Shown one piece after another: positions 22,361-35,800 of a DNA stretch of 64,000 bases. Each line of letters starts with the position of its first letter. Position 1 is the first letter of the stretch. Below the pieces are notes generated by a model. The model did no database searches. It was not told the origin of the DNA and saw only the letters and a program-made list of their open reading frames with translations. The position numbers and the translations under genes were made by a program. The DNA is from Azorinus chamasolen (taxonomy: Eukaryota; Mollusca; Bivalvia; Cardiida; Solecurtidae), in NCBI GenBank assembly GCA_963576725.1, contig OY755241.1, positions 28,584,853-28,648,852 on the forward strand, in the 5' to 3' direction.

Positions 22361-23778
22361 GTTCAAAACTAAAATCTGGACCGGTTTATTCTGAATGATA
22401 TGGGGGGATAGGTTCAAAAGTGGTTACCACAATTAAACAACGTTAAAATTGCAGTCGTAGGACGTTAGTCTTCATCATCATCTATCAGTGACACCGGAAA
22501 TAGCTACCAGAGGAAGTGAATGAAAGTTAATGACGGATACACCGGCAGATTGGTACTCCGCAATATTTATGGTAGAAATGGCATATCTAACATTGCAATG
22601 TTGTTAACCTACTAGTAAAATAACCGATGGTTAATGTTTTTACCATTCCAAATTCACGTATGAAAATCATGTTGGGGTCATACTTATCGGCATGGTACAA
22701 CCAAACCAATAGCAAAGAAGACAAAACGTGTTCGCAATCACTTTTTAATGGCCTGGCATACGGCTTTACACATCTGTTGTCATCACACAACGTAAACAAC
22801 AACTGTGCCAGCATTGTTTGCAGAATACGGACAACATTGCTTTGAATTTTATAAAAGAAAAGAGGCATGTGAACGGTGAATAGGTAAATGTTTTATGACG
22901 ACTGTACGGCAAATAGCTTGCGAGATGTACGGCGTTTAGCATTATATTTGCATGTCCTAGATGGAATACGATGAGAACGACACAACGCATAAACAACAAC
23001 AAAGATGTTATACGTGAATAAATGGACATTTATGAAGTAACCTCAAAGGGAGCGGTTAATTCTATTTATGCTTTTCTACACCATCCTTTAGGTCACGTGA
23101 GTTAAACATTTTAACGACGTCTCTTCCTAAACTGCTGAATGGATTTCAACCTAATCGCACACATGTGATCTTCTGGTTTAAATGAGCTTTAATGATATCT
23201 CTTTCTAAACTACTGAATGGCTATCTACCACATTTTACAGGAATGGTCTGCAGGTGACCCTCCATGATAGCTATATAAACCAATCTGGCCCATAGCATAA
23301 ATATGACACAAGGGTTTAAGTATATTTTAACCAATATTTATTTTCTAAATTATATCTAAACCACAGTTTTTTGTGATTATACAAATGCAAGTTTCCTAAA
23401 ATAAGATCCAAATATCAAGCGACGTTGACAGTTTGAACTATGAGTGAAATAAATAAATGTTCATGGATACTTTGGTATTTTTCTATGATGGTTAAGTACT
23501 CGTATAGTCCAGATGAATCCACCTGACGTTAGTGACCTCTTTTAGCATAATTTCACACTTCGTTACATTTCGTAATATAGCTTCGTGACACTTCGAAATC
23601 GTATGATGTGGCTTGGGATGGCACGTGGTAAGAAGATAGTGATAAAATCGTGTCACCCGTGCATTTTAGTTTGTCATCCGTCGCTGGCGATTATTGATTT
23701 ATACTGCGGCATCTCACTATAATTTATTCATGCATAAAGGTCAACGCCAGGTGAATTTGTCTGGACTATATATGCGAA
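22361..23778. other. Unique sequence, no supported exon
   Basis: A diverged pair (CTTCCTAAACTGCTGAATGG at 23122, CTTTCTAAACTACTGAATGG at 23202) is the only internal repeat. Short frames on both strands at 22590-22870 show no known motif. Confidence 0.35.
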
Positions 23779-24013
23779 TTAACCCTTTCCCTAGTCTATG
23801 CTTTTTACAAATTTCAACACCTACTGAATATTCTTGGACAAAATAGATATAATGAAATACGGAAGGTTGAACAGTGTAGCCATTTTAGAAAGTTTAGAAG
23901 CAGATCTATCAAATTTCATTAGCAAACAAAGCAGACCCAGATAGGGGCCGTCTGATCTGGTTCTACTCTGTTTGCAGATGCGTGAAAACACGTTTATATG
24001 AGGGAAGGAATAA
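23779..24013. mobile_element. Family D MITE, copy 2
   Basis: TTAACCCTTTCCCTAGTCTA ... TATATGAGGGAAGGAATAAA. Same body as copy 1; the left side of the hairpin is shortened (GACCCAGATAGGGGCCGTC). Confidence 0.8.
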
Positions 24014-24151
24014 AGGATTTTTACTTGTATTGTGCAGCTTTACCATTTTCTTTGCTCCGCCTGGTACCCATTTCCGTTGTGTTCATAACAAAGACATGTA
24101 CATACACTACTGATATCCCGGCGACAGTGTGTACCGAGAGTTTGCATCCAG

Positions 24152-24358
24152 ATGATATATCGAGGAACTCAAAGGAGCCATGTTCATCACGAGGACATGG
24201 ACTGTTGGACACATTGGTTGTGAATGACCTCTTTCTCTGCTAAATTTCTAATTGCTGATATATCGAGGAACTCAAAGGGGCCATGTTCATCACGAGGACA
24301 TGGACTGTTGGACACATTGGTTGTGAATGAACTCTTTCTCTGATAAATGTCTAATTGC
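24152..24358. repeat. Tandem duplication of about 103 bp
   Basis: GATATATCGAGGAACTCAAA, GGCCATGTTCATCACGAGGA and CATTGGTTGTGAATGA occur twice in tandem with few changes. GAGAGTTTGCATCCAGATGA before it is F-like. Confidence 0.85.
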
Positions 24359-24599
24359 AGTCTCCTGTCCAAGTTTGTTAAACTATTCGATGAAGTAAGG
24401 AAGGGAAAGAATTAAATGCATTTAAAAGGAATAAACCACAGTTATAGAACTACAGGCTGAAACAAGGGTGTACCTGATCCGGCGCCGTCTTTACATGGCG
24501 GCATCTAATTTGGGACTTCACTATTTGCTGTGATGCATTTTTGCGATATGGGCGATGAAAGGGTTTATTTACCAAGACTGTCTTTTCGAATGCGGAAAC

Positions 24600-25102
24600 T
24601 TAAAGAGGCAGTCCCTACAATGATCGCATATTTTCAATAATATCATAACACTTGGTATTTGTTATGCTCTATCATTATTATGAAGGTTCCCAATTTGAAC
24701 TTATATCGAAAAATGCCCCTGTAATACAAATAAACCGACTTCATCAATACTGATAATTTTTGTTCTACAACACAATATTATCGGCCTTTTCCGTTAAGTT
24801 TTTCCGCGTTTTGCCGATGATCACCCGATCCCTCCATTGTTTACGTAATAACTTTCTCGGAAGTGGTCGGAGAATCGCGAATAGGGCGAACAGTTACGAA
24901 ACTAAAACCCAACCCGAATAAAACTGAAACATCGGGGAGTAAAACCGGGATCGGCGATATCAAACACATGGATGTTTTGTCATTATAAACGGTACTTGGA
25001 TGGGGCTTTTTGCAATATACTACTTTTCAGCATATAAACAAATGAGTTTTGTATATTTTAAGTGTTTATGAAACGCGTCAAATGTAGGGACATCCCCTTT
25101 AA
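24600..25102. mobile_element. Kolobok-like MITE with TTAA target
   Basis: TTAA at 24600-24603 is followed by AGAGGCAGTCCCTACA. The other end, read in reverse complement, is TTAA-AGGGGATGTCCCTACA (25102-25083). TTAA duplication with AAGGGG..GTCCCTAC ends is typical of Kolobok-type elements. The 503-bp body has no coding frame. Confidence 0.55.
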
Positions 25103-25705
25103 CTATGCTTTATAAGTGCCATGCATTAGTTGCTGATAATTGTGTATATAAACGTTATGCCCGTATCTCTATTGTTTGTCCAATAATGTTTATTTAAAAA
25201 CAATTACACGACGATATAAATGAAACAAAACACCAACAACATTGTAATATATACTAATATATCACATTTAGTAATTTAAATAACAACTAAATAAAACGTC
25301 AGTGAAAACTAGCTGTCTTCGGGCGCGTACAGAAGACCCAGACAATCCACTTTGTTGTGAACGGGTCACGTGATCAGATTCAACACTGTTTGTAACCCGC
25401 GTGTCTCACCCGGTGCGTATATACTGTTATGCCTCTCTAAAATGATTTGTCAAAAGAGTCTTATTCCCGTGGTTTGGGTCAGACTTTTCTACAATGACTA
25501 GTCAGAAGACCTAGCGATGACTTCTCGTGTCATTTATGACTTTTGCAGTCATGAGACCTGAGATAGAAACTGTTTATCAATGTGACTCAACTTCTGCAAA
25601 AATCAGAAAGAAAATTGAAAGTTTTGAAAATGTTCCAGACGACAATTGAGCAGACGACTGCACAACTTAGCATGCAAAGGTTTGATCTGGAGGCTGGGGT
25701 CTGCA
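25103..25705. other. Unique sequence, no supported exon
   Basis: Contains GGTCACGTGATC (about 25365) and a GGTGCGTATATAC, which could be promoter-like, but no frame follows. 25837-26059 is also empty. Confidence 0.3.
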
Positions 25706-25836
25706 TTAACCCTTTATCTCATGAATAATTATGTCAGTCAAACAGAGAAGACCCAGATAAGGGAGCTCCTACAAGATCTAGGTCTACTCTTTTTTTGCAA
25801 GGTGTTAAAAGGCGTATCATGAGGTAAATGACTTAA
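25706..25836. mobile_element. Family D MITE, short copy 6
   Basis: CTGCA-TTAACCCTTTATCTCATG ... CATGAGGTAAATGACTTAA with AGACCCAGATAAGGGAGCTC between. Again preceded by GCA before the TTAA. Confidence 0.7.
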
Positions 25837-26059
25837 CAACCACGTGACTTTTAGGCCGCCATGTTTACTCATTAAATGGATGTAACAGAGATCTTGTAAT
25901 TATCACAACTGAAAACAACAGTATATATCCTAAATTGATTCTAAATATTGTCTGTATCTAACATATCTATATCCATCGAAGATACGTGTTTGTATCTGTG
26001 TCACGTGACAGTTTCATCACAATTTACAATGACAGTGTGTCGTGACCTTCAACACACTA

Positions 26060-26205
26060 ACGGCCAACTCATGATCACATTTTTGTAAAGAGTTCGGATC
26101 CAAATGAGACGTCGAGCAACTCAGTGTCTCATTAGAATCCAAGCTGTATGACAATCAGGTTGCATTTGTGTACGGAAATTGAATATATAATACAGTTTGA
26201 CAATG
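26060..26205. mobile_element. Family F core, degraded
   Basis: GAGTTCGGATCCAAATGAGA, CGTCGAGCAACTCAGTGTCT, CATTAGAATCCAAGCTGTAT. Tips not found. Confidence 0.5.
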
Positions 26206-26236
26206 ACATGGATGAATATCTGTTCAATAAATCAGC

Positions 26237-26521
26237 TTATAAACCCACTCTCTCATATACTACTTTTATATCCAACATCGTTGAATAGATCTACTGGAAA
26301 GGAACATTTACTAGAGAAAAGGGAAATTTTAGAAGTGTTTATTTTGAATCCATTGTGATAAAATACAGCAGTTGCTCCTTTGGAGCAAGTGCTCTATTTT
26401 TCACAATTATTATAAAGTGACTTTTACAGAAGCGGCACAGTGTCTCGATATGAGGGAATGGACCATAAGGCGACAATATGGAGGAATGGGTCAAAATATG
26501 TCACTATGAGAGAATGTGTTA
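26237..26521. mobile_element. Family E MITE, copy 4, with triplicated right end
   Basis: Reverse orientation; core CAGTTGCTCC-TTT-GGAGCAAGTG. The terminal TATGAGGGAATGG is followed by two more diverged units (ATATGGAGGAATGGGTCAAA, CTATGAGAGAATGTGTTA). It holds the only AATAAA (minus strand, 26343-26338) close after the neuropeptide stop codon. Confidence 0.75.
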
Positions 26522-26619
26522 CTGCTAAACAAGCAAAACGTTTCTTAAATGTTTCTGTTCATATAGCATATAGCACTGCCTTGAAACGAACATGGTGGAT
26601 TTAGTAGCGGAATAGTTCT

Positions 26620-26771
26620 TCAGTGCTTGTAGGTGTGTCCAGATCTTCCAAACCTCAGGCTTGGCAGTTCCATAGATTCTTTCAACTGTCTGACTTTGAT
26701 ATCACGTTGCCGCTCGTTGAAGTTTCGAATGAAGGCCTCCATAAGATCATCCATTTTGCGTCTCTTTGAGG
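26620..26771 (-). CDS. Neuropeptide gene exon C: amidated peptide and stop
   Basis: The acceptor is TTTATGTCTTTCCAG at 26772. The exon encodes a Lys-Arg-Arg-Lys site, a charged helical segment (MDDLMEAFIRNFNERQRD and on), then ELPSLRF-Gly-Arg and a seven-residue tail ending in TGA at 26620-26622. Downstream, the nearest AATAAA on this strand is at 26343-26338, inside a family E MITE, so the 3' end may be supplied by the transposon. Confidence 0.72.
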
Positions 26772-29700
26772 CTGGAAAGACATAAACAAACTACTCGTTA
26801 AAAATCGATAACCCCTTTTCACTGGCGACCTTTTATGTGTGAATTGGTCGCTGAATGAATATTCATTATCCTAAGTTTTATAATGTAACATTTGTAAAGG
26901 AATTTTAGACTGAGACAAACACTCTAATGATACAGTAAAACCTCTCTATAACGGCCACTGAATTACATCAAGTATTTTGTGTAAACGGCAGGTGGCTGCT
27001 TGAAGCAAGGTGAAAGTAAAACAGAACGCTCCTATAGGAGCGTTCTGTTTTACTTTCACCTTGCTTTAAGCAGCCACCACCTGCCGTAGATACCAACTCA
27101 TTAACACAATTTAGTGGCCGTTATAGAGAGGTTTTACTGTAGTTCTATCTAATTCAATAAGCAAACAGGGCAGACCCTTATCCTGTTTGCAAAGGCGTGA
27201 AAAAAGTTTCTAGGAGATAATTGGTAATTTATCTCATAAATAGTCATGCAATACGACGCCTATTATAAACATTGTCAGAGGGCAAACGATACAAAAACAG
27301 GTCTGTATCATTTAACCCATTTTAACACATTCTCTCCTACTGACGCCTTTTTGCACCTTTGTAAAACTGCTTTTTTAAAACCATTGTGATAAATAGAACA
27401 TTTGCTCCATAGGAGCAAATGTTCTATTTATCCCAATGGTTTAAAAACTTCACAATTCTAAAATTTTCCTTTTCTATAGTTATTGCTCCTTTTCGGTAGA
27501 TTAATGCAAAGAGGTTGGGTTTAAAAATAGTCCAGGAGGGAATGAATTAAGCGAACTGGGGCTGTGTGATCTGGCTCTACTTGCAAAGGCTTAAAATGAC
27601 AGGATATGGAGTGTTGTGTCTGCACTATGTTAGACATAATCTTTATGTGAAAAAAATGAGATTAATATTAGCCAACCAATGGAACACCATGATGCCATGC
27701 TAATTGCTAAACATAAAATGCGAAATGCTTTTTGCCAATTGTGCAAATTGATAGGGAATGTTCCAAATGATGGATGTAAATGACAAATGCGAAATGCTTA
27801 TTGCTAAATGCATGTTTGCACTACTAGCAATGAACAGCGCCATTTTAGAGTGATGTACATTTGCTAAATGCATGTTTATTTACATGAAAGCTTATTGCTT
27901 ATTGCATTACAAATTAAAACTTCAATGCTAGTAGTGCAAACATGCATTTAGCAATAATCATTTCGCATTTGTCAATTACATCCATCATTTGGAACATTCC
28001 GGTTCTTTCCCTAGCAATTTACATAATTAGCAAAAAGCATTTTGCATTTAGCATTTTGCATTTAGCAAATACCATGGCAAAATGGCGTTCCATACCAACC
28101 TAATGTTTAATTTTCAATTCTTTAAGCTGAAATATTAGTGTGAAAATGTTTAAGATTGAATAATATGAACGTTTCATTTGGATCTGATTTTTTGTAATCC
28201 GTACGGCCTAGGTCTGTACTTTTTAATTATTTCATGCATCTTGTCTACTGTTTCCGTTATTGTTATAATACAATAATTAAATAATTAATATTCAAAATGG
28301 GCGGAGTTTTGCATAAATATAAACGAAGCTAAGCAGGATGTATTTGGCAATAAGTAGTGAAAGACCAATCGTAACTGCTCGACGGTTTCCGCCATGCCTA
28401 GAAAAATGATTTACGTACATCCCCGAGATATTCCGATAGGATGGAGAACGTATTTCAACCAGACCACCTCGTGGATTACTAGTGTTTTAAATGTAGTTAA
28501 GAGTAATTAGACATTTTGATTTGTGAAATGATTAAAAAGTTAGGAATTTTTAGCTGTGTTGACATTTTTTTCTTACCTGATCAATAATTTACTAGGTGCT
28601 ATAGATACATAACTCTTAAACTCGTCATTTAAGAGGCATAAACATGACAATATGTCACCGCTTATGTACATGTACCAACCTCTAACGTATAGTCATTAAT
28701 TATGAAATTACATATATATGCTAAATGATATCATCAATGGATAAGTAAGTAATCGATCCTATTTATCACACATGAACAACTTGATAATTCATTTTATCAC
28801 ATTTTCTCCGGTGTGAGTGCCTAAAATCACAAAATGCACTAGTGTATGTTTTAGTCAAATTAACTGTTTGATTACGACCGATAATGAATATAATGCATGA
28901 CGTATTTAATCGTTAGCCAATCGTACATGACCGGTTCACCCCATATGCGTCATCTGTTTTATTACTACGCTGTTTGTAAAAAATGGCCGAAAGAGCCGTT
29001 AGCTTTAGTCTGTTTCACTTCCCATGGTGCGTTTTATAGTTATGTGATCAAAAGAATCTTACATGAGTGTTCATTTAAGATCCTCTCTATATATTATGTT
29101 CTTTAATCCACATCTATATATGTTATTGAAGAAGAGCATGATATACCGGTATACCCAGTTAGACAGTGACGTATTTATATTTATATTATACAGTAAAACC
29201 TCGATTATCCGAACACTAAAATACGTATTATTATCGATCTTTAAGACATGTGGCAGCTTAACGCATGGTGAAAGTCATGCAGAAAGCTCCTCTAGGAGCT
29301 TTCTGCATGACTTTCATCATGCATTAAGCAGCCACCTGCCTAAAAGGGTCTAAATTCGTTTATAACGAAAATTCGAATAATCGAGGTTTTACTGTATATC
29401 ATCAAAAGAAAACAGAAGAAAGGGAATAGGAAAGTGGTAACAGTGTTGACCTGTCAAATAAACTTTGAATTATCGTTAGCTATTATCATATTAACCTTAA
29501 TTCAAACAGGTTGTGTCCATACGGGACGCCGAGTAGCCGTGTGTTGTGTAGAACCTCATCAAATGCGACGGATACATGTACTGGTATCGGTCAGCATCAC
29601 TTTTAAACTAGTTAGCTGCCAAAATGTGTCGTCTGCAAACTTTATCGTCTGCTACAATTTGCATGAAACACGGTCACGGTAAGTAACATTTTGGGTCCTG

Positions 29701-29810
29701 ATGAGACTTAGAATTACTCGGCGTCTCATCTGAATTCAAACTGTTTGCATAGGTAATCGCAGATGCGACATTGGCAGCGAAAGAATTAAATGTCATGAAG
29801 GTGTATTCTC

Positions 29811-29875
<65 letters not shown>

Positions 29876-32800
29876 GTTATTATCCTGGTGAGAAGTCCCA
29901 TCTGTATCTCAGCTATTTGCAAATGCGACTTTAGTTGCAATTTGCAGGAAAACAGTCTAACCATAACGCCGACATGTGGGGGCGGGGCACTCACCTCTGT
30001 GATGTTTTTCACTCATTTGCTGACCGTCTTGTTCGGGCTCTAGTAACTCGTCAGGTGAATGCATGTTGTCTAAAACCTCTCGAAATCTGAGCTTCTTTAG
30101 AAGTAATAGTTTTCGAAGGTCTGCAAAAGAGAACAGAAAGTCACATTGGCATAGCATTTGCCTCATAAAAATAAGTGGCACATTGTCATATACCCTGACA
30201 ATATCATAACTAGTATTAACCCATTCCCTCGTATGCAATTATAGACACAGCCTCTTTAAATAAATATACCGAAAAGGAGCATTTACTAGAGAAAAGGAAA
30301 CATTTAGAATTGTGTAGTTTTGAAACCATCGGGATAAATAGAGCATTTGCTTCCATGGAACAAATGCTCTATTTATCAGAATGGTTTCAAAACGTAACTT
30401 TTACGGAGGCACTAAAAGGCGTCAGTATAAGGGAATGGGTCAAAAGGTATCAATATGAGGGAATGGGTCAACTGTTGTCAATATGAGGGAATGGGTCAAC
30501 TGGTGTCAATATGAGGGAATGGGTCAACTGGTGTCAATATGAGGGAATGGGTCAACTGGTGTCAATATGAGGGAATGGGTCAACTGGTGTCAATGTGAGG
30601 GAATGGGTCAACTGGTGTCAATATGAGGGAATGGGTCAACTGGTGTCAATATGAGGGAATGGGTCAACTGGTGTCAATATGAGGGAATGGGTCAACTGGT
30701 GTCAATATGAGGGAATGGGTCAACTGGTGTCAATATGAGGGAATAGGTCAACTGGTGTCAATATGAGGAATTGACTTCATATGCCTCTCTCTCATTTCTC
30801 ATCCCCTAATCATTTGGAACACCTAAAACAAGGTAATGTTTTCACTGGTAGGTCCATTACAGTATCACTGCTCTAGGTAATGTGCGATGGTCGATTCTTA
30901 TATTTGTATTAACCTTTCGACCTTTTCTTCATAGAAACACGTGTTCACGCTTTTGCAAACAGAGAAGACCCAGACCAGAATACTCCTGTAGAAACCGTTT
31001 GATCAGTGTATGCTTATGGACATTTATAGACTGATCAGGCAGTATCCACAACAGTGATAAACATTCATTTTCAAAGTTCCGTTTTATTGATTCGGTCCAT
31101 GAATATTCATGTTAACCTTTATCCAGCTACTTTAACCATTATCCAGCTACTTTAACCTTTATCCAGCTACTTTAACCATTATCCAGCTACTTTAACCATT
31201 ATCCAGCTACTTTAACCATTATCCAGCTACTTTAACCATTATCCGCTACTTTAACCATTATCCAGCTACTTTAACCATTATCCAGCTACTTTAACCATTA
31301 TCCAGCTACTTTAACCATTATCCATATACTTTAACCATTATCCAGCTACTTTAACCATTATCCGCTACTTTAACCTTTTAACCTTTATCCAGCTACTTTA
31401 ACCTTTATCAGTCACAGTACCAAACAGTTTGGATCCAGAAGAGACGCCGAGTAACTCGGCGTCTCACCAGGATCCAAACTGTTTGGTACTGTGACTATGC
31501 TTTTGTAAACCAAAACGAAGCGATATAAAGAATAAAAACTGCAGCAGACGACAAATGTTGCAGACAACAACATTTGGCAGTGAAAGTTAAGCTTTAACCA
31601 ACTACTTTAACCTTTAACCAACTAGTTTAACCTTTGACCAGTTATCTTAACCCATTTCCTACTCGCCGCAAATAGTCTCGGGTGCCAGCTCTTTGACGCT
31701 CGGTCAAAAGTTTCTAAAATCAAAATTATCAATTGGAAGTAGTCAATATTTTATCCGGTCAAAAATTGAGCAAACATTATTTTTCACAACAGCGGGAGTA
31801 ACAGTTAACGGTCCTGAGAAAAATAGCTTTACAAAGTTCATAACGCTAAGTCCCAAAGGACCTGAACTAAAAGTTATGACATTTTTTACGCCTTCAAGCT
31901 ATGAATTAAACATGGCATTTGTCACCTTTCTGATGTCATACACTTTGTCTATCTCAATAGCTTCTGTAACAGTCGCCTGTTGCGGTCTGAGTTGTCTGTG
32001 AAAACAACACCCACAGTAAGATAACAATAACACCCCTCTAAACCGGATCAGTATCAATGTCAATCTGTATGACGAGTGACAGCTGAATGCAGATGGAGCT
32101 TTCTGCATCATTTCACCCTTGATCAACCCATTCCTTCATATTGACGACTTTTGACGACTCTGTAAAAATCTCTTTGTGAAACCACTTGATAAATAGAGCA
32201 TTTGCTCCTATAGGAGCAAATGCTCTATTTATCACAATGGTTTCAAACTATAAAATTCTAAAAAAATTCCTTTTCTCTAGTTAATGCTCCTTTTCGGTAG
32301 ATTTATTCAAAACGGTTGGATCTAAAAATAGCCTATGAGGTATATGGTTAAGCGACAACCTACCTAAAACGATCTAAGTTCGTCTTTACTAAATTTCCGG
32401 TTTAAAAAGGTTTTTTCTGTACTGTGCAATACGTAACGGGAGAATAATGTATTCACATTGCAAACAGTTTGGATCCAGATGAAACGCTTAATAATTCACC
32501 AGGATTTCACCAGGATCGAAAACGTTGGTTATTCTGATCGTGCTTTTCAACAGAAACGAAAGAATAATCCAGTTTGAAAATTATCTCTTATCATGCCAAG
32601 CAAGAGCTAACTGGCATTATACAAACAACTTTGATCTAGATCGCGATACGGCGCCTATTTCGTATCATGCCAAACAAGAGCTAACAAACATTTTATAAAC
32701 AGCTTTGATCGAGATCAAGATACGACGCCTAGTAACTTGGCGTCTAGTCAAGATCCAAGCGCTTTCATGCTTGATCAAGTAATTTCTCAAAAGCTCTGAG

Positions 32801-35800
32801 CAATACAACGCAGTTCAAATTGCAACAGACAAGAGTTAGCGCAAACATTACATTTTAAATGATAAATGTTCAGCAGACTACAATAGCTGTAGACGACAAA
32901 TCACACAGCGTGCTTCACGTTGATATAAAGGAAACGTTTGACATTAAGCCGGCTCTGTTTAACCCTTAGCCCGCCACCTTAATCCGCACCTCGCTACCTT
33001 AAATCCCGACATCTTAATATTCACCTCGCTACCTTAATCTTTATCACTCCGCCTTAATCCTCAATTCGCTACCTTAAACCCCCCCCCCCCCCCCCCCTCC
33101 CGCGCCAGCTTAATCCTCACCTCGCTACATATCCCGTCACCATAATCCTCGCCCAGATACCTTAACTCGTACCTTGAGCAGACATGATTTTGTTCACAGT
33201 GGGGTAAGTGTTACACTCCCTCCGATGTCGTTAACCCTTTCGGTGCCAGCAATGTCGTCTGCTGGGCACAGTTTCGTTTATTTTTAGTGTAAGTGTGTGC
33301 ATTTCTTCCATTTTTTCTTTTTAAAACAGTAAACAGAGGGTCAAACAGTTTGGATCCTGATGAGACGCCGAGTTACTCGGCGTCTCATCTGGATCCAAAC
33401 TGTTTGCATGTGATAACATAAACTCGTCATTGTGGCACGGAAGGGGTTAATTATACTACGCGCTGTCATTGTGCCTATGATACGTGTGTATTGTCCCTAT
33501 GAAAATGAACGATGAACAATAATGATTTATCACCCTCCTCAATACCAACAACGGGTCTATATCAGCTGTAATATCAAACCGATAATTCCATGTATTATTT
33601 AATATAATACACAAACTGACAAACGATTTTTCACGCACGAGCGTGATAAACTGTAACATAGAAATGAAACTGTCGTTAATGGCAACCAAATGCAATAATT
33701 ATTTATATTTTTTGCGTAGAATCAATTTCTATGGAAATCGGTAATGTTCAAACGTACTGTATTGTGTAATATTTGTTATTCAACCTCATGAATATTCATA
33801 TAAGAAATGATGACATCATGGATATTAACTAGATGTGATCTGTTATAATGATACACGAGTACGGGACTATTGGTCATGGCAAAACCTATATTATAAAACC
33901 TATGATATTCCATTAGCAAACAGAGCATACTATGATCTGGGTTTACACTGCTTGCAAATATGTTAACCCTTTTCCTGTTCAATACTCATGTTACAAATAA
34001 TGACATCATTAATATTTATTAGCTGATTTGTTTCAATGTATCATTTTCAAGGGAATTATTTGCTATGACTAAAGCAGTAAAACCAGATCTATATCACAAA
34101 TGTCATCAGCAAAGAGGACAGAACATGATCAGAACGCTCCTATAAGAGTAATTGTCAGCAGGCACGTACCCAGGTGGGGGGCTAGGGGGCCCGGGCCCCC
34201 CCAGCTGGCTGCCAAAATACCATTTTTTAATGGGCCCTTTTTAGTTTTCAGCTAAGTCTACCGTTTTGAAATTTTACCAAGGCACTTTTTAGTGACCGAT
34301 ATTTTCCTTCCTGGAAGAGATTATCTGTTAGTTCTCTTAGACACAGACAGACCTGTCACGCTGTGATCCACGCTTGGCCTATTTTGGTATGGACCAGTCA
34401 GGAGAATCCCCCGCGGAGAACACCCGAATTACGTAATCACGAGTTGGTTCCGGTTTTCGCTATATACCGGAGTTTAGCAGATAAATTAATCAGGAACCAG
34501 TCGTGTCAAATTGCTACGTTGTTCACAAACATTGTCGAAAAATTAAGACAAGGGGTGTGACGTATCTTGCTACAAAAAGCAGTATACACTTCGACCGATA
34601 AGCCTTTTACTGACATTGATTGACATTGATCAATAGCTAGTAATGAAAGAATAACTCCGAACAATTCGAATGATAAAAAAGTATGAATGATTCGTCCCCA
34701 GATCGATTGTACTGAATAAATCGTGGTTTATTAACGTTTTTCATGACTTTTTTTGGTGACTTGAGATTGGGAATTTTGCTAAAATAATGGGTAAAAAACA
34801 TACATTTTGCCATTGGGGATATAGCCGAATAAGGGCTATAAAATCGTCTAAAAAAGCCCTGAAACTTATTGTAAATTAAAAAAAAAAGAAATGTCTTTTT
34901 CATTGTATAAATAAATCTGTTATAACCAGGCAGGCAGTTTTTTCACTTGAAGGGGAAAACATTGCTACCCGTTTTTATATAGTAAAAATGGCTAATTAGG
35001 GGAAACAATCAAGCGCAGTTTGCCAATTGGGGAAAAACCCTGAGGTAAACCCATTTTTAGGGGAAAACTGCATATGATTTTAAAGGAAATCACGAGTATC
35101 TGTTATGTAGAAAAAAGCCCTGCCAGGTGAGAGATTAAGGGCCACCATGGCCCTCTTATTAAACTGTAACATTTCATGTTTGTAGTTTTGATCAGTGTTA
35201 TTTTCACATTTAGAAGAAAGAACCCATTGTGATGCCATGGTTAGTTCAGTGTATATTTATTTGGATATTTTGCTTTTTTGCATATAATTTGGAAATGTTC
35301 AGAAAAACAAAATAATCTATATATTTGCATTTCATTCATTTATTCTTACAGAAAAAAACTTTTCATATGTCTGTATGCCTGTCTGTCAATGGCAAAAATC
35401 TTTAGACATGGTCACATGTCTGTCTGTCCTTGTGTCAATGGCAAAAAAACTTTAACCAATATCAAGTCTGTCTGTCAATGGAAAAAAATCATGAACACAT
35501 ATCCGTCTGTAAGTCTATACACTGAAACCCAGGTGTAAACGGAACTGATTTCCTATATTATAACATAAATTATATCTTGATAGAGTGATTCAGATAGCAG
35601 GAAATTGCACCATTCAATGTGGCAAACCAAAAAAATTTCGGCTACCGGGAGGGGACACCCCTCCCGTGCCCTCCCCACCTAGGCCCCCCCAGCAAGAATT
35701 TTCTGGGTACGGCCCTGGTCAGTTTACAGTAAAATCTCCCTAAGCCGGAATTTTAATAGAGAAGAATGTAGATACTTTTAGGCACATGACTGCTTAATAG

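Noticed and set aside
26620..26771. Assignment of the peptide to NPF, kisspeptin, ELH or sNPF
   Set aside because: Only length or the last two or three residues fit each family; not enough to name it.
30444..30772. Regular direct repeats considered as CRISPR-like
   Set aside because: No unique spacers; head-to-tail units in a eukaryotic intron.
31693..32001. 103-codon plus-strand frame
   Set aside because: No motif, no splice context, begins next to a TTAACCC tip; probably chance.
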